Virus record (IMG/VR): IMGVR_UViG_3300049478_000122
Span: 1 to 36,291 of that record
Length of the DNA stretch: 36,291 nucleotides
Reading direction: 5' to 3' (one strand)
DNA from: a virus
Shown here: positions 14,079 to 21,788 of the stretch, in pieces
How the letters are laid out: every line of letters begins with the position of its first letter
Position numbering within the stretch: the stretch's first letter is position 1
Program-made: the position numbers and the translations under genes
The notes under the pieces: generated by a model
Seen by the model: the letters and a program-made list of their open reading frames with translations, nothing else
What the model was told of the DNA's origin: nothing
Databases searched by the model: none

Positions 14079-14264
14079 GTGAAATCTGTGAGGGAAGAAA
14101 CTATAGACGTTGTGAAGCCCATAGCGCAAGGGCAACCAAAGCCAAGCCTTTACGTTTTGATTCCGTTGGAACTCAGAGATCGCCTAAAAATCAACGAAGA
14201 AACCAAGTTTATTATTTTGCTTGCTGAAAACGGCGATATAATCTACCGTAAACAGGAGGCGTAA
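14079..14264 (+). CDS. AbrB/SpoVT-type DNA-binding protein
   Basis: The 61-aa protein has an AbrB-like swapped-hairpin pattern in its C-terminal half (VLIPLELRDRLKINEETKF, then ENGDIIYRK). AbrB proteins are dimeric DNA-binding transition regulators, often antitoxins. GTG 14079 is used, close behind the right operator. The start of transcription is predicted near 14063, giving a very short leader. It is the first gene of the rightward operon. The next gene lies in the same frame after a single TAA, so readthrough would fuse them. Confidence 0.7.
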   Translation: MKSVREETIDVVKPIAQGQPKPSLYVLIPLELRDRLKINEETKFIILLAENGDIIYRKQEA

Positions 14265-14267
14265 GCT

Positions 14268-14435
14268 ACGGCGAAAGAAGATTGCGTCGATGTGCAAATC
14301 CGCAATGTGCCTAAGAAACTCTTAGAAGAATTCGACGAAGTTGTTGTAAAACCGCTTTTCCCAGGTGGCCGTGCTGAAGCGGTTCGTGACTTGATGCGAA
14401 GGGCTATCCAGGAGCAGCGGTTGAAGGGGGCTTAG
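14268..14435 (+). CDS. Ribbon-helix-helix protein with apparent ACG start
   Basis: The 55-aa frame has a CopG/Arc-like pattern: a strand (VDVQIRNVPKKLLEEFDEVV) and a helix (GGRAEAVRDLMRRAIQEQ). No ATG lies at the proper place. ACG 14268 has a perfect AGGAGG (14254-14259) eight bases upstream and gives (M)AKEDCVDVQIRNVP. GTG 14292 is the first standard start, but it has no ribosome site and would begin at the DNA-binding strand. The frame is the same as the upstream AbrB gene, separated by TAA GCT. Confidence 0.68.
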   Translation, partial: TAKEDCVDVQIRNVPKKLLEEFDEVVVKPLFPGGRAEAVRDLMRRAIQEQRLKGA

Positions 14436-14440
14436 TTAAC

Positions 14441-14590
14441 GTGAACATGAAGTTGGTCCATGTTTACTTGCCAATCAGTTACATAAAGCGGTTGGATGCC
14501 CGAGTTGAGGTTGGAAGGTATCCCAACCGTTCTGAAGCGATACGGTTCGCCATTCGTGACTTCCTCAAATCAGAGGAGGCTTTGTGTTGA
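14441..14590 (+). CDS. Ribbon-helix-helix protein
   Basis: The 49-aa product from GTG 14441 (ATG 14447 possible) has the RHH layout: strand KLVHVYLPISYIKRLD and helices RYPNRSEAIRFAIRDFLK. The NRSEAIR motif is typical of the CopG/NikR class. It directly follows another RHH gene, and the stop overlaps the next start, so the AbrB and RHH genes form one regulatory operon. Paired RHH proteins could heterodimerise. Confidence 0.75.
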   Translation: MNMKLVHVYLPISYIKRLDARVEVGRYPNRSEAIRFAIRDFLKSEEALC

Positions 14591-14787
14591 GCGAGAAACT
14601 GTTGGATGCGGTTTACTGTCCTATTTGTGGCAGCAAGCTCCACGTCGAAGAAATCAATGACGACAACTCTACCGGTGTCCAGCGGCGACTGCTGTGTGAT
14701 CGGCATGGCGAGATGAACGCTTACTTGGACCGTAACCCGAAGGTTGCGAAGTTGGATTTGGGCGTTGAGGATTTGGAGGCGCCGTAG
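14584..14787 (+). CDS. Zinc-ribbon-like small protein
   Basis: The 67-aa product from TTG 14584 carries CPIC at about 12-15 and CDRH at about 38-41, a four-ligand zinc site on two short knuckles. GAGG precedes the start by a few bases, and the start overlaps the RHH stop. A nucleic-acid- or protein-binding adaptor role is likely for a protein of this kind, but no family was recognised. Confidence 0.6.
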   Translation: MLSEKLLDAVYCPICGSKLHVEEINDDNSTGVQRRLLCDRHGEMNAYLDRNPKVAKLDLGVEDLEAP

Positions 14788-15000
14788 ATGTTGCAGCGTT
14801 TCTTCATTGTTATAGCGAAGGGCAAGAAGGGCAAACACCATGACATTCCGTACCTGCAACTGACTACAGACAATAACGAAAAGCTCATTGTGCACCTAGA
14901 AAGTGCTAGTGACCTTGGCAATTATCAGATTGACGATGAATTCGCCGTCGTAATCGGCGGCGGAAATAGTAAGCAATCGAAGCTTCCAGGAGGTCAGTAA
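14788..15000 (+). CDS. Small protein of unknown function
   Basis: The 70-aa protein from ATG 14788 immediately follows the previous stop. It reads as alternating strands (RFFIVIAKGKKGKHHDIPYL, LTTDNNEKLIVHLESAS), which suggests a small beta-rich domain. It is part of the tightly packed rightward early operon. There is no recognised motif. Confidence 0.55.
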   Translation: MLQRFFIVIAKGKKGKHHDIPYLQLTTDNNEKLIVHLESASDLGNYQIDDEFAVVIGGGNSKQSKLPGGQ

Positions 15001-15002
15001 GA

Positions 15003-15524
15003 ATGAAGGTTAATTTGCCTTCGGATTTTGCCAAGGCGATCGCTGATGCTCTCGGCTGGAAGATTGCGCAAGTGGATAACACGTTTGATTTTGAGGAGGA
15101 TAAGCAGGGGTTTTTCTGGGCGAAGTTGAAGCCTAAAAAGTTTCTTGAGAAACCTGATTTTAGAACCGTGTGCGCTTTGACTCGGGATCTTGGCGGTGAA
15201 GGCTATTTGATGGGAGCGAAGGCTTGGAAGGTGCCTGGTCCATATGCGAAGAAAGAGCCCGTAGGTCCCGTGTCTGAGGGCTCTAAAGAGCCCGTAGTGC
15301 CTAAGCCTGTTACTACGAGTACACCTGTGTCCTCCGTAGCTCCTGACGTTATGAAATACGACAAGAGCAAGCCGCCTGAACTTGAAGTAGGTCCTCCGCA
15401 ACCTGAGCCTGTTGATTTTGCTAAAGTAACCTGCTCGGTCTGCGGCGCCGTTTTCCGTCTAGTTCACCACGGATTGCATGATCATCGCGCAGAATATTAT
15501 CAGGGCGAGGAGAAAACGGTTTGA
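15003..15524 (+). CDS. Protein with C-terminal zinc finger
   Basis: The 173-aa protein from ATG 15003 has a GGAGG site. The N-terminal domain (about 1-80) includes LGWKIAQVDNTFDFEED and a Trp-rich region (YLMGAKAWKVPGPYAKK). A Pro/Val-rich linker of about 45 residues follows, then a zinc knuckle: CSVCG with HHGLHDHR, a C2H2-like arrangement. The layout (globular domain, flexible linker, metal finger) suits a DNA- or RNA-binding protein. The N-terminal domain is unknown to me. Confidence 0.6.
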   Translation: MKVNLPSDFAKAIADALGWKIAQVDNTFDFEEDKQGFFWAKLKPKKFLEKPDFRTVCALTRDLGGEGYLMGAKAWKVPGPYAKKEPVGPVSEGSKEPVVPKPVTTSTPVSSVAPDVMKYDKSKPPELEVGPPQPEPVDFAKVTCSVCGAVFRLVHHGLHDHRAEYYQGEEKTV

Positions 15525-15892
15525 GCGAGCAGACTTTTAAGCTTAAGGGTTGGTCTCCGCAGAGTCGTCCGCCTGAAGATGAAGCTATACAGGCTTTCCG
15601 TCAGTTAATCGCGGAGGTCGTTGAACTCTTTTATTATCATAATTTGGCTAGGAATTTGCCTTTCGCGGTTACGCTCGCAGAGATCTACGATGGGGTTAAA
15701 CGTCGCGTCACAGCTTTAGCTTCTACGGGAAAGTGGCCCTACGGCTTCCGCAGCAAACGTTGGATAGATCGCAGAGTAAACGAGTGTGCATGTCCAACTT
15801 ATTGGCCTGATGGTGTGCCGCCGTTGGTGGCTGTGACTGCGGGCCATTACATTTCTAATCCGAAAAAGTTGGAGGTTCATGTTGATGCCTGA
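15521..15892 (+). CDS. Unknown protein
   Basis: The 123-aa product from TTG 15521 overlaps the previous stop by four bases; GGAG lies eight bases upstream. It is helical and aromatic (IQAFRQLIAEVVELFYYHNLA, YDGVKRRVTALASTGKWPYGF), with a region near residues 75-97 rich in Arg, Cys and Trp (RWIDRRVNECACPTYW). It may bind nucleic acid. No family was recognised. Confidence 0.55.
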   Translation: MSEQTFKLKGWSPQSRPPEDEAIQAFRQLIAEVVELFYYHNLARNLPFAVTLAEIYDGVKRRVTALASTGKWPYGFRSKRWIDRRVNECACPTYWPDGVPPLVAVTAGHYISNPKKLEVHVDA

Positions 15893-16262
15893 GTGTACTC
15901 TCTGTGGGCCGATCTCGCGGAATGAAGCGGATTTTGAAGTTTTCTACGGGTCCAGAGACGATTTACTACGAGTATGCCGCTGGTGCGAGCAGGACCTTAA
16001 ACTGTTGGGCTTTAGAAGTACGCAGGTTATCAGGTTGCCGCGGGTTCGAATCCCGCATATTTGGAGCCTATTAGAGATTCTGGGGCCTGTTTACAGTTTG
16101 ATCGTGTCGGGCTGGAAAGTAAGTGGAGCAGCAAGGCTCTTGGATGTTAGTAGAATCGCTGGGAATGGCACACGCCAACCTCGGCAGTTTGCTCAGTGTG
16201 CTGGGTCAGCTTCACCTATCCATGAACTCTTCACGATCCATCAGGAGGTTGCTGCAGCATGA
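15885..16262 (+). CDS. Small protein with two CxxC motifs; doubtful 3' half
   Basis: ATG 15885 lies ten bases after GGAGG; ATG 15879 is an alternative. The first 45 residues look genuine, with CTLC near the start and CRWC about 25 residues later, together a possible zinc site. From about 16030 on the translation reads less like protein and crosses a tRNA T-arm-like sequence (16040-16056, read as RVRIP). The 3' half may be noncoding or recently rearranged. It ends four bases into the ParB-like gene. Confidence 0.45.
   Translation: MPECTLCGPISRNEADFEVFYGSRDDLLRVCRWCEQDLKLLGFRSTQVIRLPRVRIPHIWSLLEILGPVYSLIVSGWKVSGAARLLDVSRIAGNGTRQPRQFAQCAGSASPIHELFTIHQEVAAA
16040..16056 (+). other. tRNA T-arm-like sequence
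   Basis: GCGGGTTCGAATCCCGC is a perfect T-arm: a 5-bp stem and a consensus TTCGAAT loop. No matching acceptor, D-arm or anticodon arm could be drawn around it, so it is not an intact tRNA. Such fragments often mark a former or present attachment site derived from a host tRNA 3' end. Confidence 0.5.
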
Positions 16263-16951
16263 CGCAAACTGTTGTGTTCGCGGCTAAGGATTGGGATAAA
16301 GCTCCTATAGTTATGGAGAAGACCAGTGAATTAGTTTGGGATTTGAATTTGTATCCGCGGAAGATGTGTGACCGCAAAGTCGTGGAGAATTACGCTCGGG
16401 CTTTGAAGGCGGGCTGCACGTTTCCAAACATAAAAGTTGGTCTTCTCAATGGAGAAAAGGTTATTGTTGATGGCGTTCACCGAGTTAAATCTCGTGAACG
16501 ACTGAAAATTGAGTATGCTGCTTGCGCTGAGCTGCCGTTTACGAGCGGGGCGGAGTTGTTCGCTGAAGCCGTGCGGTGCAACAGTGATCACGGGAAAGGC
16601 TTCACTCATGAGGATTTGCAATGGAGCATCAAACGGCTGCAGAAATTCAAATTCCGTGTTAGCGACATCATGGCTCTTGTTCATGTTCCAGCAAGTGAGA
16701 TTTACCGTGAAGCTGCGGCGCCAATCACGGTTTTGACGACGCCGAGCGGCAAGAAAGTTCATTGTAATGTGCAGAAGGTTGACTGTGATGGGAAGCCCAA
16801 TATTCGTGAGTTGATACAGTTTAAGAATGCGTTGATGCTGATCCATGATGTGGCGCAGAAAGGCTGCATACCAGCTGATGACACTTTTTTCAAGGATTTG
16901 GTTACTCAGTGTCGTTTGGCTTTGGGGAGGGTGCGTTTCAAAGTTGACTGA
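16259..16951 (+). CDS. ParB-like (ParB/sulfiredoxin fold) protein
   Basis: The 230-aa protein has an N-terminal ParB-like domain: DLNLYPRKMCDRKVVENYARAL (about 29-50), then strands and the characteristic DGVHR (71-75). A helix-turn-helix-like region follows (RVSDIMALVHVPASEIYREA, about 132-151). ParB proteins bind centromere-like DNA; others in the fold are nucleases or CTPases. ATG 16259 follows GGAGG. Immediately downstream is the long pentamer array, a natural candidate binding region. No ParA ATPase was found nearby, so classic partitioning is unproven. Confidence 0.75.
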   Translation: MTQTVVFAAKDWDKAPIVMEKTSELVWDLNLYPRKMCDRKVVENYARALKAGCTFPNIKVGLLNGEKVIVDGVHRVKSRERLKIEYAACAELPFTSGAELFAEAVRCNSDHGKGFTHEDLQWSIKRLQKFKFRVSDIMALVHVPASEIYREAAAPITVLTTPSGKKVHCNVQKVDCDGKPNIRELIQFKNALMLIHDVAQKGCIPADDTFFKDLVTQCRLALGRVRFKVD

Positions 16952-17870
16952 GGTTTTATTCTGGCATGGCGGTGTAAGGCGCTGCGTGGTCCTGCCCGGT
17001 TTGGCGAGGTTTGGTGTTATTTGGCGAGGTCGAGTCCTGCGTGGTCGGGTGCAGTATGGTGAAGTCTTGCACTGCAAGGCTCGGCATGGTGTTATTTGGC
17101 GATGTCTTGTATGGCTTGGCTTTGTGAGGTCCTGTCCTGCTAGGCTGGGTGATGTAAGGCATGGTTTTATTACGGCGTTGCAAGGTCTGGAATTGTATTG
17201 CACGGTTCTGTCCTGTCCGGTTAGGCTGAGTAAGGCGTTGTTCTGTAAGGTTTTTCGAGGTATGGTCTTGTATGGCGGTGCGGGGTCCTGCCCGGTTGGG
17301 TCAAGTCCAGTTTGGCTCTGTAGGGTTTGGTGTTTCTTGGCGAGGTCTGGAATGGTCTTGCACTGTAAGGTCCAGTCCTGTTTGGCGGAGCATGGTAAGG
17401 TACCATTGAGGCATAGTGAGGTTCTGCGGGGCGGGGTTTTGCTTAGTTTGGTGTTGCAAGGTGCTGCATTATTTTGGCAGGGTGGGGCGGCGCAAAGCGA
17501 GGTTCACTACGGTAAGGTTTCATTGTGGCTTGGAGAGGTCCTGTTTTGTGTTGTGGGGTTCATTGGGGTACTGTACTCCAGGGTAAGGTCTTATTGTGGT
17601 GTGGTTTGGAATCGCGAGGCACTGCACCGTATAGTGAAGTTTGGTCCTGTGAAGTATTGTTTGGTTGTGCATGCTAGGGCGTTATTGAGGCAAGGTTTTG
17701 CATTGCGGGGTTGGGTACGCCGTAGTAAGGCATTATTGAGGTTTCGCATGGTTGGGTGTGGAACTGTAGGGTCTGGTTTTGCACGGTTGCGTGCGGTTGG
17801 GCAAGCTTTGTCGTTTTCTGGAGAGGAAAGGTGGGGCGCTGTTAGTTACGGTGCTCTTAAGCATGGTCAT
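16952..17870 (+). repeat. 0.9-kb degenerate pentanucleotide array (NNKGY)
   Basis: From the ParB-like stop to just before the ribosome site at 17875 the DNA follows a five-base rhythm. Each unit is NNKGY: a near-constant G at position 4, T or C at 5 and G or T at 3 (examples ATGGC, TTGGT, CCTGC, GAGGT). It runs for roughly 180 units with occasional phase slips. The plus strand is rich in G and T. A five-base period cannot be codon structure. It may be a protein-binding array, centromere, origin or recombination zone. Confidence 0.85.
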
Positions 17871-17884
17871 GTAAGGTGACAAAA

Positions 17885-18457
17885 ATGAGTGAAATCTACA
17901 AAAAAATAAATGTGGAAATTAGAGGCTTAACGCCTCTGTTAATGAACCGGTTGAACCCGGAAAGTTTGAAAACGAAAAGTAGAATGAAGATGCAGGAGTA
18001 CAGCACGACTAAAGACGCGGCGAATAGCGCATACATTGCGGAGATAGACGGCAAAAAGCAGCTGTACATTCCCCAAGAATGTTTGTACAGCATGATAATC
18101 AACACGGCGAAGCAGTACAAGATCCGCAGGATGAGCCTCTCGAGTTTGCTTGCTGGCACGATGCGCGTGGAGCCTGAGAAAATCCCGTTGGGCACGGACC
18201 AGTACGAGGTTGACGAGCGGGCAGTGGTGATCCAGAACCAGCGTATTCTCAAGGGCAGGGCCAAGCTGCCAAAGTGGAGTGTAAAATTCCAGATTGTCTA
18301 TGACTCAAAGCGGCTTCCTGATGGAATTGAGGCTACGTTAAAAGAGATCCTTGAGGATGCGGGCACGCGGATGGGTCTGCTGGATTACAGGCCTCAGCAT
18401 AAGGGCTGGTTCGGGACCTTCGCAGTCGAAAGCTTCATTCCAGTACAAACGAAGTAG
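17885..18457 (+). CDS. Phage PLLM(N/H)R-type conserved protein
   Basis: The 190-aa product from ATG 17885 follows GGTGA with ideal spacing. It starts with VEIRGLTPLLMNRL (about 9-22), continues with QLYIPQECLYSMIINTAKQYK, and ends with a basic strand region and GLLDYRPQHKGWFGTF. This pattern recurs in many phage proteins with a PLLMH-like N-terminus and a G.GDWRP..GRF-like C-terminus, usually in replication/recombination modules. The function is not established; single-stranded DNA handling and a RAMP-like fold are speculations. It follows the pentamer array directly. Confidence 0.65.
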   Translation: MSEIYKKINVEIRGLTPLLMNRLNPESLKTKSRMKMQEYSTTKDAANSAYIAEIDGKKQLYIPQECLYSMIINTAKQYKIRRMSLSSLLAGTMRVEPEKIPLGTDQYEVDERAVVIQNQRILKGRAKLPKWSVKFQIVYDSKRLPDGIEATLKEILEDAGTRMGLLDYRPQHKGWFGTFAVESFIPVQTK

Positions 18458-18467
18458 GTGAATACGG

Positions 18468-18632
18468 TTGGCTACAGGCGTCGATCAAGCGGTCTGTCCT
18501 CAATGCGGGCATCAGGGGCTCCTCATTAACACTGAGGATTGGAAGCCTGCAGCCATTAAGTGTCCTTGCCGTAAGTGTGGTTGGCGCGTTGATCTGCGGC
18601 AGTTCTGGCCGAAAAAGGAGGCGGTTTCTTGA
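18468..18632 (+). CDS. Zinc-ribbon small protein
   Basis: The 54-aa protein from TTG 18468 lies six bases after AGGTGA. It has CPQCG at about 10-14 and CPCRKC at about 33-38, a zinc ribbon, and ends in a Trp-rich stretch. The stop overlaps the ATPase start (TTGA), so the two are co-translated; it may serve as an adaptor for the ATPase. Confidence 0.65.
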   Translation: MATGVDQAVCPQCGHQGLLINTEDWKPAAIKCPCRKCGWRVDLRQFWPKKEAVS

Positions 18633-20269
18633 CTGATCGTATTTTGTTGGGTTATGAAGTTCCGAGTGGCGAGGTTGTCTATCTGCCCTTGCATCATTTG
18701 GCCATTTTTGGGATGACGCAACTCTCGGGCAAAACGACTGCGCTTGAGGCGCTGATTAGCCGTTCTGGGCTCCGGGCTATTGCCTTCATTGTTAAGCGTG
18801 GCGAAGCTGGATTTACTACGTACAATCAGGTAACGCCCTACTATAAGCCTCGAGCTGATTGGCAATTCGTCGAAGGCCTCGTAAACGTTGCTCTCGGTGA
18901 AAAAGTAAAGTACGAACCGGGAATGCGCTATGGAATAATGAAGGTTTGTAAGGGCCGTAAGGACATCAAGGAAATTCAGAAAGCCGCCCTAGAGCTTGCG
19001 CATGAGACTAAACGTGACTTTATGAAGGCTGTCTACGAAAAGCTCGCCGCTTACTTGGAGATCGTAATTCCCGAGCTTGAGAAGTGGACCTTTTCGGAAA
19101 GCTTAGAACTTACTGAGGGCGTTAACGTTATGGACCTTAGCGGCATGCGCCTCGAAACGCAACATCTTGTGATCGCAAGTACAATCGAATATGCCTTCGT
19201 CCATTTGGATCATGTTATTGTTATTATTCCAGAAGCTTGGGAGACGATTCCTCAAAGCAAGATGACGCCTGTCAAGTGGGTTGCTCAGCAATTTATTCGC
19301 AAAGGCGCCGCATTGGGGAATTACTTGTGGCTGGATAGCCAGGACATAGGCGGCATCGACAAGACTCCTCTTCGGCAGTGTGATAACTGGCTTATGGGCC
19401 GTATGAAAGAGGCACATGAAGTAGAGAGGATTCTTAAGCAGTTGTTGGGCATGAAGATTGCAGCCGAAGAGATTCAGACGTTGCCGCTTGGCCACTTCTA
19501 TGCTGCCATAGGCAATGATGTGAAGAAAGTTTACGTTTTGCCCGCTGGCGTTCCCGAAACGGTTGGCGTGGATGTTGCTCTCAGTAAGCGGTCTCCTGAG
19601 AGTGTTCGGGATGAGTTTTTGAAAGTCAAGGTTACGGAGGGTGATGAGTTGGTTTGGAAAGAAAGATTTGAGCAATTGCAGAGAGAAACTGAACGGCGAA
19701 TTAAGGAAGAAAGGGAAAAGGCGTTTCATGAAGCCTTGCAGAAAGTTGAGGAATTCAAGAAAGCCTACGGTAACGTGGAAGAACTACGTGAAACCATCAT
19801 GAGATTAAAAGATGAAAAATCGACCTTGGAAGAGCGAGTAAAGCAACTTGAGATGCTTAATGAAAGATTCGCTAAAGAAAATAATGCTTTTGTCAAGTTG
19901 AAAGAGGCTTTGGCTGAGCTTTTACCTACTCCATTGCCTACGAGTTTACTTACTGATAGCCGAAAGGTCGGTTTGCAGGCCACTACAACTATTGTCAATG
20001 TGCCTCCTGTTGAGAAGTTAGCCATAATCAACATGGATACTGTCGCGGGAAAGATTCTTACGGTTGCCAAGAAAGGCCAGCTTGATAGTTGGCGTCAGCT
20101 GGGCGAGATCGTGAAGGCCGTTGAAGAGGAGAAGTGGACAGCGACGCCGCAGCAAATCAACAATGCCTTGAATGAGCTTGTGAAAGACGGCTTAATCGCT
20201 AAGAAGCATACGGACAGGAATTATTTTTGTTTGGCTCAGGGCGTCAAATTCAAGGAGTCTGAGAGCTGA
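18629..20269 (+). CDS. HerA/FtsK-like ATPase with coiled coil and C-terminal winged helix
   Basis: The 546-aa protein starts at TTG 18629 and has a P-loop GMTQLSGKTT (28-37). A Walker B-like strand VIVIIPEAWE (196-205) carries Pro in place of the usual Asp and retains Glu. A sensor-type LWLDSQD lies near 233-239. Residues about 340-430 form a long coiled coil, and about 475-540 a winged helix (AGKILTVAKKGQLDSWRQL, NALNELVKDGLIAKKH). The fold fits HerA/FtsK-class DNA-translocating ATPases. Likely roles are replication, repair or DNA transfer. The altered Walker B could reduce hydrolysis. Confidence 0.75.
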   Translation: MTDRILLGYEVPSGEVVYLPLHHLAIFGMTQLSGKTTALEALISRSGLRAIAFIVKRGEAGFTTYNQVTPYYKPRADWQFVEGLVNVALGEKVKYEPGMRYGIMKVCKGRKDIKEIQKAALELAHETKRDFMKAVYEKLAAYLEIVIPELEKWTFSESLELTEGVNVMDLSGMRLETQHLVIASTIEYAFVHLDHVIVIIPEAWETIPQSKMTPVKWVAQQFIRKGAALGNYLWLDSQDIGGIDKTPLRQCDNWLMGRMKEAHEVERILKQLLGMKIAAEEIQTLPLGHFYAAIGNDVKKVYVLPAGVPETVGVDVALSKRSPESVRDEFLKVKVTEGDELVWKERFEQLQRETERRIKEEREKAFHEALQKVEEFKKAYGNVEELRETIMRLKDEKSTLEERVKQLEMLNERFAKENNAFVKLKEALAELLPTPLPTSLLTDSRKVGLQATTTIVNVPPVEKLAIINMDTVAGKILTVAKKGQLDSWRQLGEIVKAVEEEKWTATPQQINNALNELVKDGLIAKKHTDRNYFCLAQGVKFKESES

Positions 20270-20619
20270 TGTGTTGGAAGTTTGAGTGGGCTAGGGCCAT
20301 AAACAATCTTAACAATGCTATAATGCATGTGGAGAGGGCAAGGGCTAAAATCCATAAGCGCTTAGAAAGGAACGAAAAGCATCTTCAGAGGCTAAGCCAA
20401 AACCCGAAGTATAATTATCCGCCGGTGTTGGCGCCGGTGCAAGCGCTTATCGAAAAAAATCGGCAAGCAGAGGAAGCATGTGAACAGTTGATTGCTGATT
20501 TTAAAGTGAGACAGGGCTGTCTGTATCACCTGATTTGTGTCAATGGCATCAAAATGTCGGAAAATCCGCAGAGAGTAAAGCAATTGATGGGTGCGTACAC
20601 ACCCAAGGAGGCTGCTTGA
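20269..20619 (+). CDS. Helical protein of unknown function
   Basis: The 116-aa protein from ATG 20269 overlaps the ATPase stop. The first 55 residues are a basic coiled-coil-like helix (ERARAKIHKRLERNEKHLQRL); the rest is helical with two Cys. Its coupling to the ATPase gene suggests a functional link. No family was recognised. Confidence 0.55.
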   Translation: MCWKFEWARAINNLNNAIMHVERARAKIHKRLERNEKHLQRLSQNPKYNYPPVLAPVQALIEKNRQAEEACEQLIADFKVRQGCLYHLICVNGIKMSENPQRVKQLMGAYTPKEAA

Positions 20620-20620
20620 G

Positions 20621-20797
20621 TTGCCGAGAGTTTTGAAGTGTAAGAATCCAGAGTGCAAGCGGACGTTTCTGTTGCCTGCAAGGATCTCTTTCGAGCGAAA
20701 ACCCGTCGATTTCACTTCTAACGCTACGCGGATAATCGTTGAGAAGCCTTGCTGCCCATTCTGCGAATGCATTGATTTCGAGGAGGTTGAGGCTTGA
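20621..20797 (+). CDS. Zinc-ribbon small protein
   Basis: The 58-aa product from TTG 20621 lies nine bases after AAGGAGG. A zinc ribbon is formed by CKNPEC (about 7-12) and CCPFCEC (about 45-51). It is one of a series of small Cys-rich genes in this operon. The stop overlaps the next ATG (TGATG). Confidence 0.6.
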   Translation: MPRVLKCKNPECKRTFLLPARISFERKPVDFTSNATRIIVEKPCCPFCECIDFEEVEA

Positions 20798-21120
20798 TGT
20801 ATCCGAATCCGTTTGAATCTCAAGGCTTCGCTGGCTTCTGGTTGCGAGTTGACAGAGAATGGGCTGAAGCTGAAAAGAGATTGCTGTATTATCCTGAGGG
20901 TCCTTGTGATTTTTGCGTGGAAAGCGATTGTTCTGGCTGCGAAAATAATCCTCAGGAAGAGCCCTGTGACTATGGATTCAGTGAGGAATGCGTAGAACCT
21001 CAGCTTAGGGACACTAATTGCTGTTTCGAATGCTGGCTTTTCATGGAAGTTGATGCTGCGGACCGTAGAAGCGCCAAGCAACTTGAAGAAGAAACTGTAG
21101 AGACGGAGGTAGAAACTTGA
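20797..21120 (+). CDS. Acidic Cys-rich protein
   Basis: The 107-aa protein starts at ATG 20797. Its central part holds about eleven Cys residues in closely spaced groups (PCDFCVESDCSGC, EPCDYGFSEEC, NCCFEC), the pattern of a multi-metal zinc or Fe-S protein. The C-terminus is strongly acidic. No family was recognised. It overlaps the downstream DUF5131-like gene. Confidence 0.6.
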   Translation: MYPNPFESQGFAGFWLRVDREWAEAEKRLLYYPEGPCDFCVESDCSGCENNPQEEPCDYGFSEECVEPQLRDTNCCFECWLFMEVDAADRRSAKQLEEETVETEVET

Positions 21121-21788
21121 CTGGTTCTAAGATGTTTCCTTTCATAACAAAAGTCTGGAATCCTCTCGGCGGCGAATGCCTGCACAAATGCGTGTATTGT
21201 TGGGCTAAGTTAATCGCTAAACGGTTTGCTATGAAAAAGTACAGTGGCAAGCCGCATCTGAGCCTGAAGGAACTCAAACGAGTATTTACGGCAGAAGACT
21301 TCGTGTTCGTCTGTGACATGTGCGATCTATTCGGGTGGTGGGTGCCAAGTTGGATGATTCAGCGAATCCTTGACAGAATCGCTATGAGCCAAGCTACTTT
21401 TCTATTGCTGACGAAGAACCCAAAACGGTATTTGGAGTTTGATATTCCTGAGAACTGCGTGCGCGGAGCGACCATCGAAAACGATTTTGATGATTACCAC
21501 AAAAGCGCTGCCCCAAACAAGCATGACCGCTTCGAAGCCATGTGGACCCTGCAGCATAAGCGCAAGATGCTCGCGATAGAACCAATCCTTCAATTCTGTG
21601 AGAACAACTTTTTTGAGTGGATTCTCAAGGTCAAGCCGAAATTTGTTGCTGTAGGTTACGACAATTACGGGAATCATCTGCCTGAGCCTTCGCTTGAGCA
21701 GACGCTTCGGCTTATTCGTGGACTAGAAAGTGAAGGCATTACGGTTTTTCGTAAGACGTTGCGGGAGGCTTGGAATGGTTCGGTGTAA
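21117..21788 (+). CDS. DUF5131/Gp37-like radical-SAM-type protein
   Basis: The 223-aa protein starts at TTG 21117 behind GGAGGT. Near the N-terminus it has WNPLGGECLHKCVYCWA with C21, C25 and C28 (CxxxCxxC), the cluster motif of radical SAM enzymes as found in the phage Gp37/Gp68 family. FVFVCDMCDLFGWWVPSWM and FLLLTKNPKRY follow, both typical of that family. The substrate is unknown; the family is widespread in phages and archaea. An Fe-S cluster would require anaerobic conditions or protection. Confidence 0.75.
   Translation: MTGSKMFPFITKVWNPLGGECLHKCVYCWAKLIAKRFAMKKYSGKPHLSLKELKRVFTAEDFVFVCDMCDLFGWWVPSWMIQRILDRIAMSQATFLLLTKNPKRYLEFDIPENCVRGATIENDFDDYHKSAAPNKHDRFEAMWTLQHKRKMLAIEPILQFCENNFFEWILKVKPKFVAVGYDNYGNHLPEPSLEQTLRLIRGLESEGITVFRKTLREAWNGSV

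Noticed and set aside
14079-14435. AbrB-RHH readthrough fusion across TAA 14262
   Set aside because: The two genes share a frame, but a perfect AGGAGG with correct spacing to ACG 14268 makes separate initiation the better explanation.
15960-16080. Complete tRNA gene
   Set aside because: Only the T-arm is present; no acceptor, D-arm or anticodon stem could be paired.
16331-17203. 290-codon minus-strand frame
   Set aside because: Mirror of the ParB-like gene and the array; repetitive Thr/Arg/Pro-rich translation with no domain.
16845-17879. 344-codon open frame on the plus strand
   Set aside because: It runs through the pentamer array. The NNKGY rhythm suppresses stop codons, and the translation is a low-complexity pattern that begins inside the ParB-like gene in another frame.
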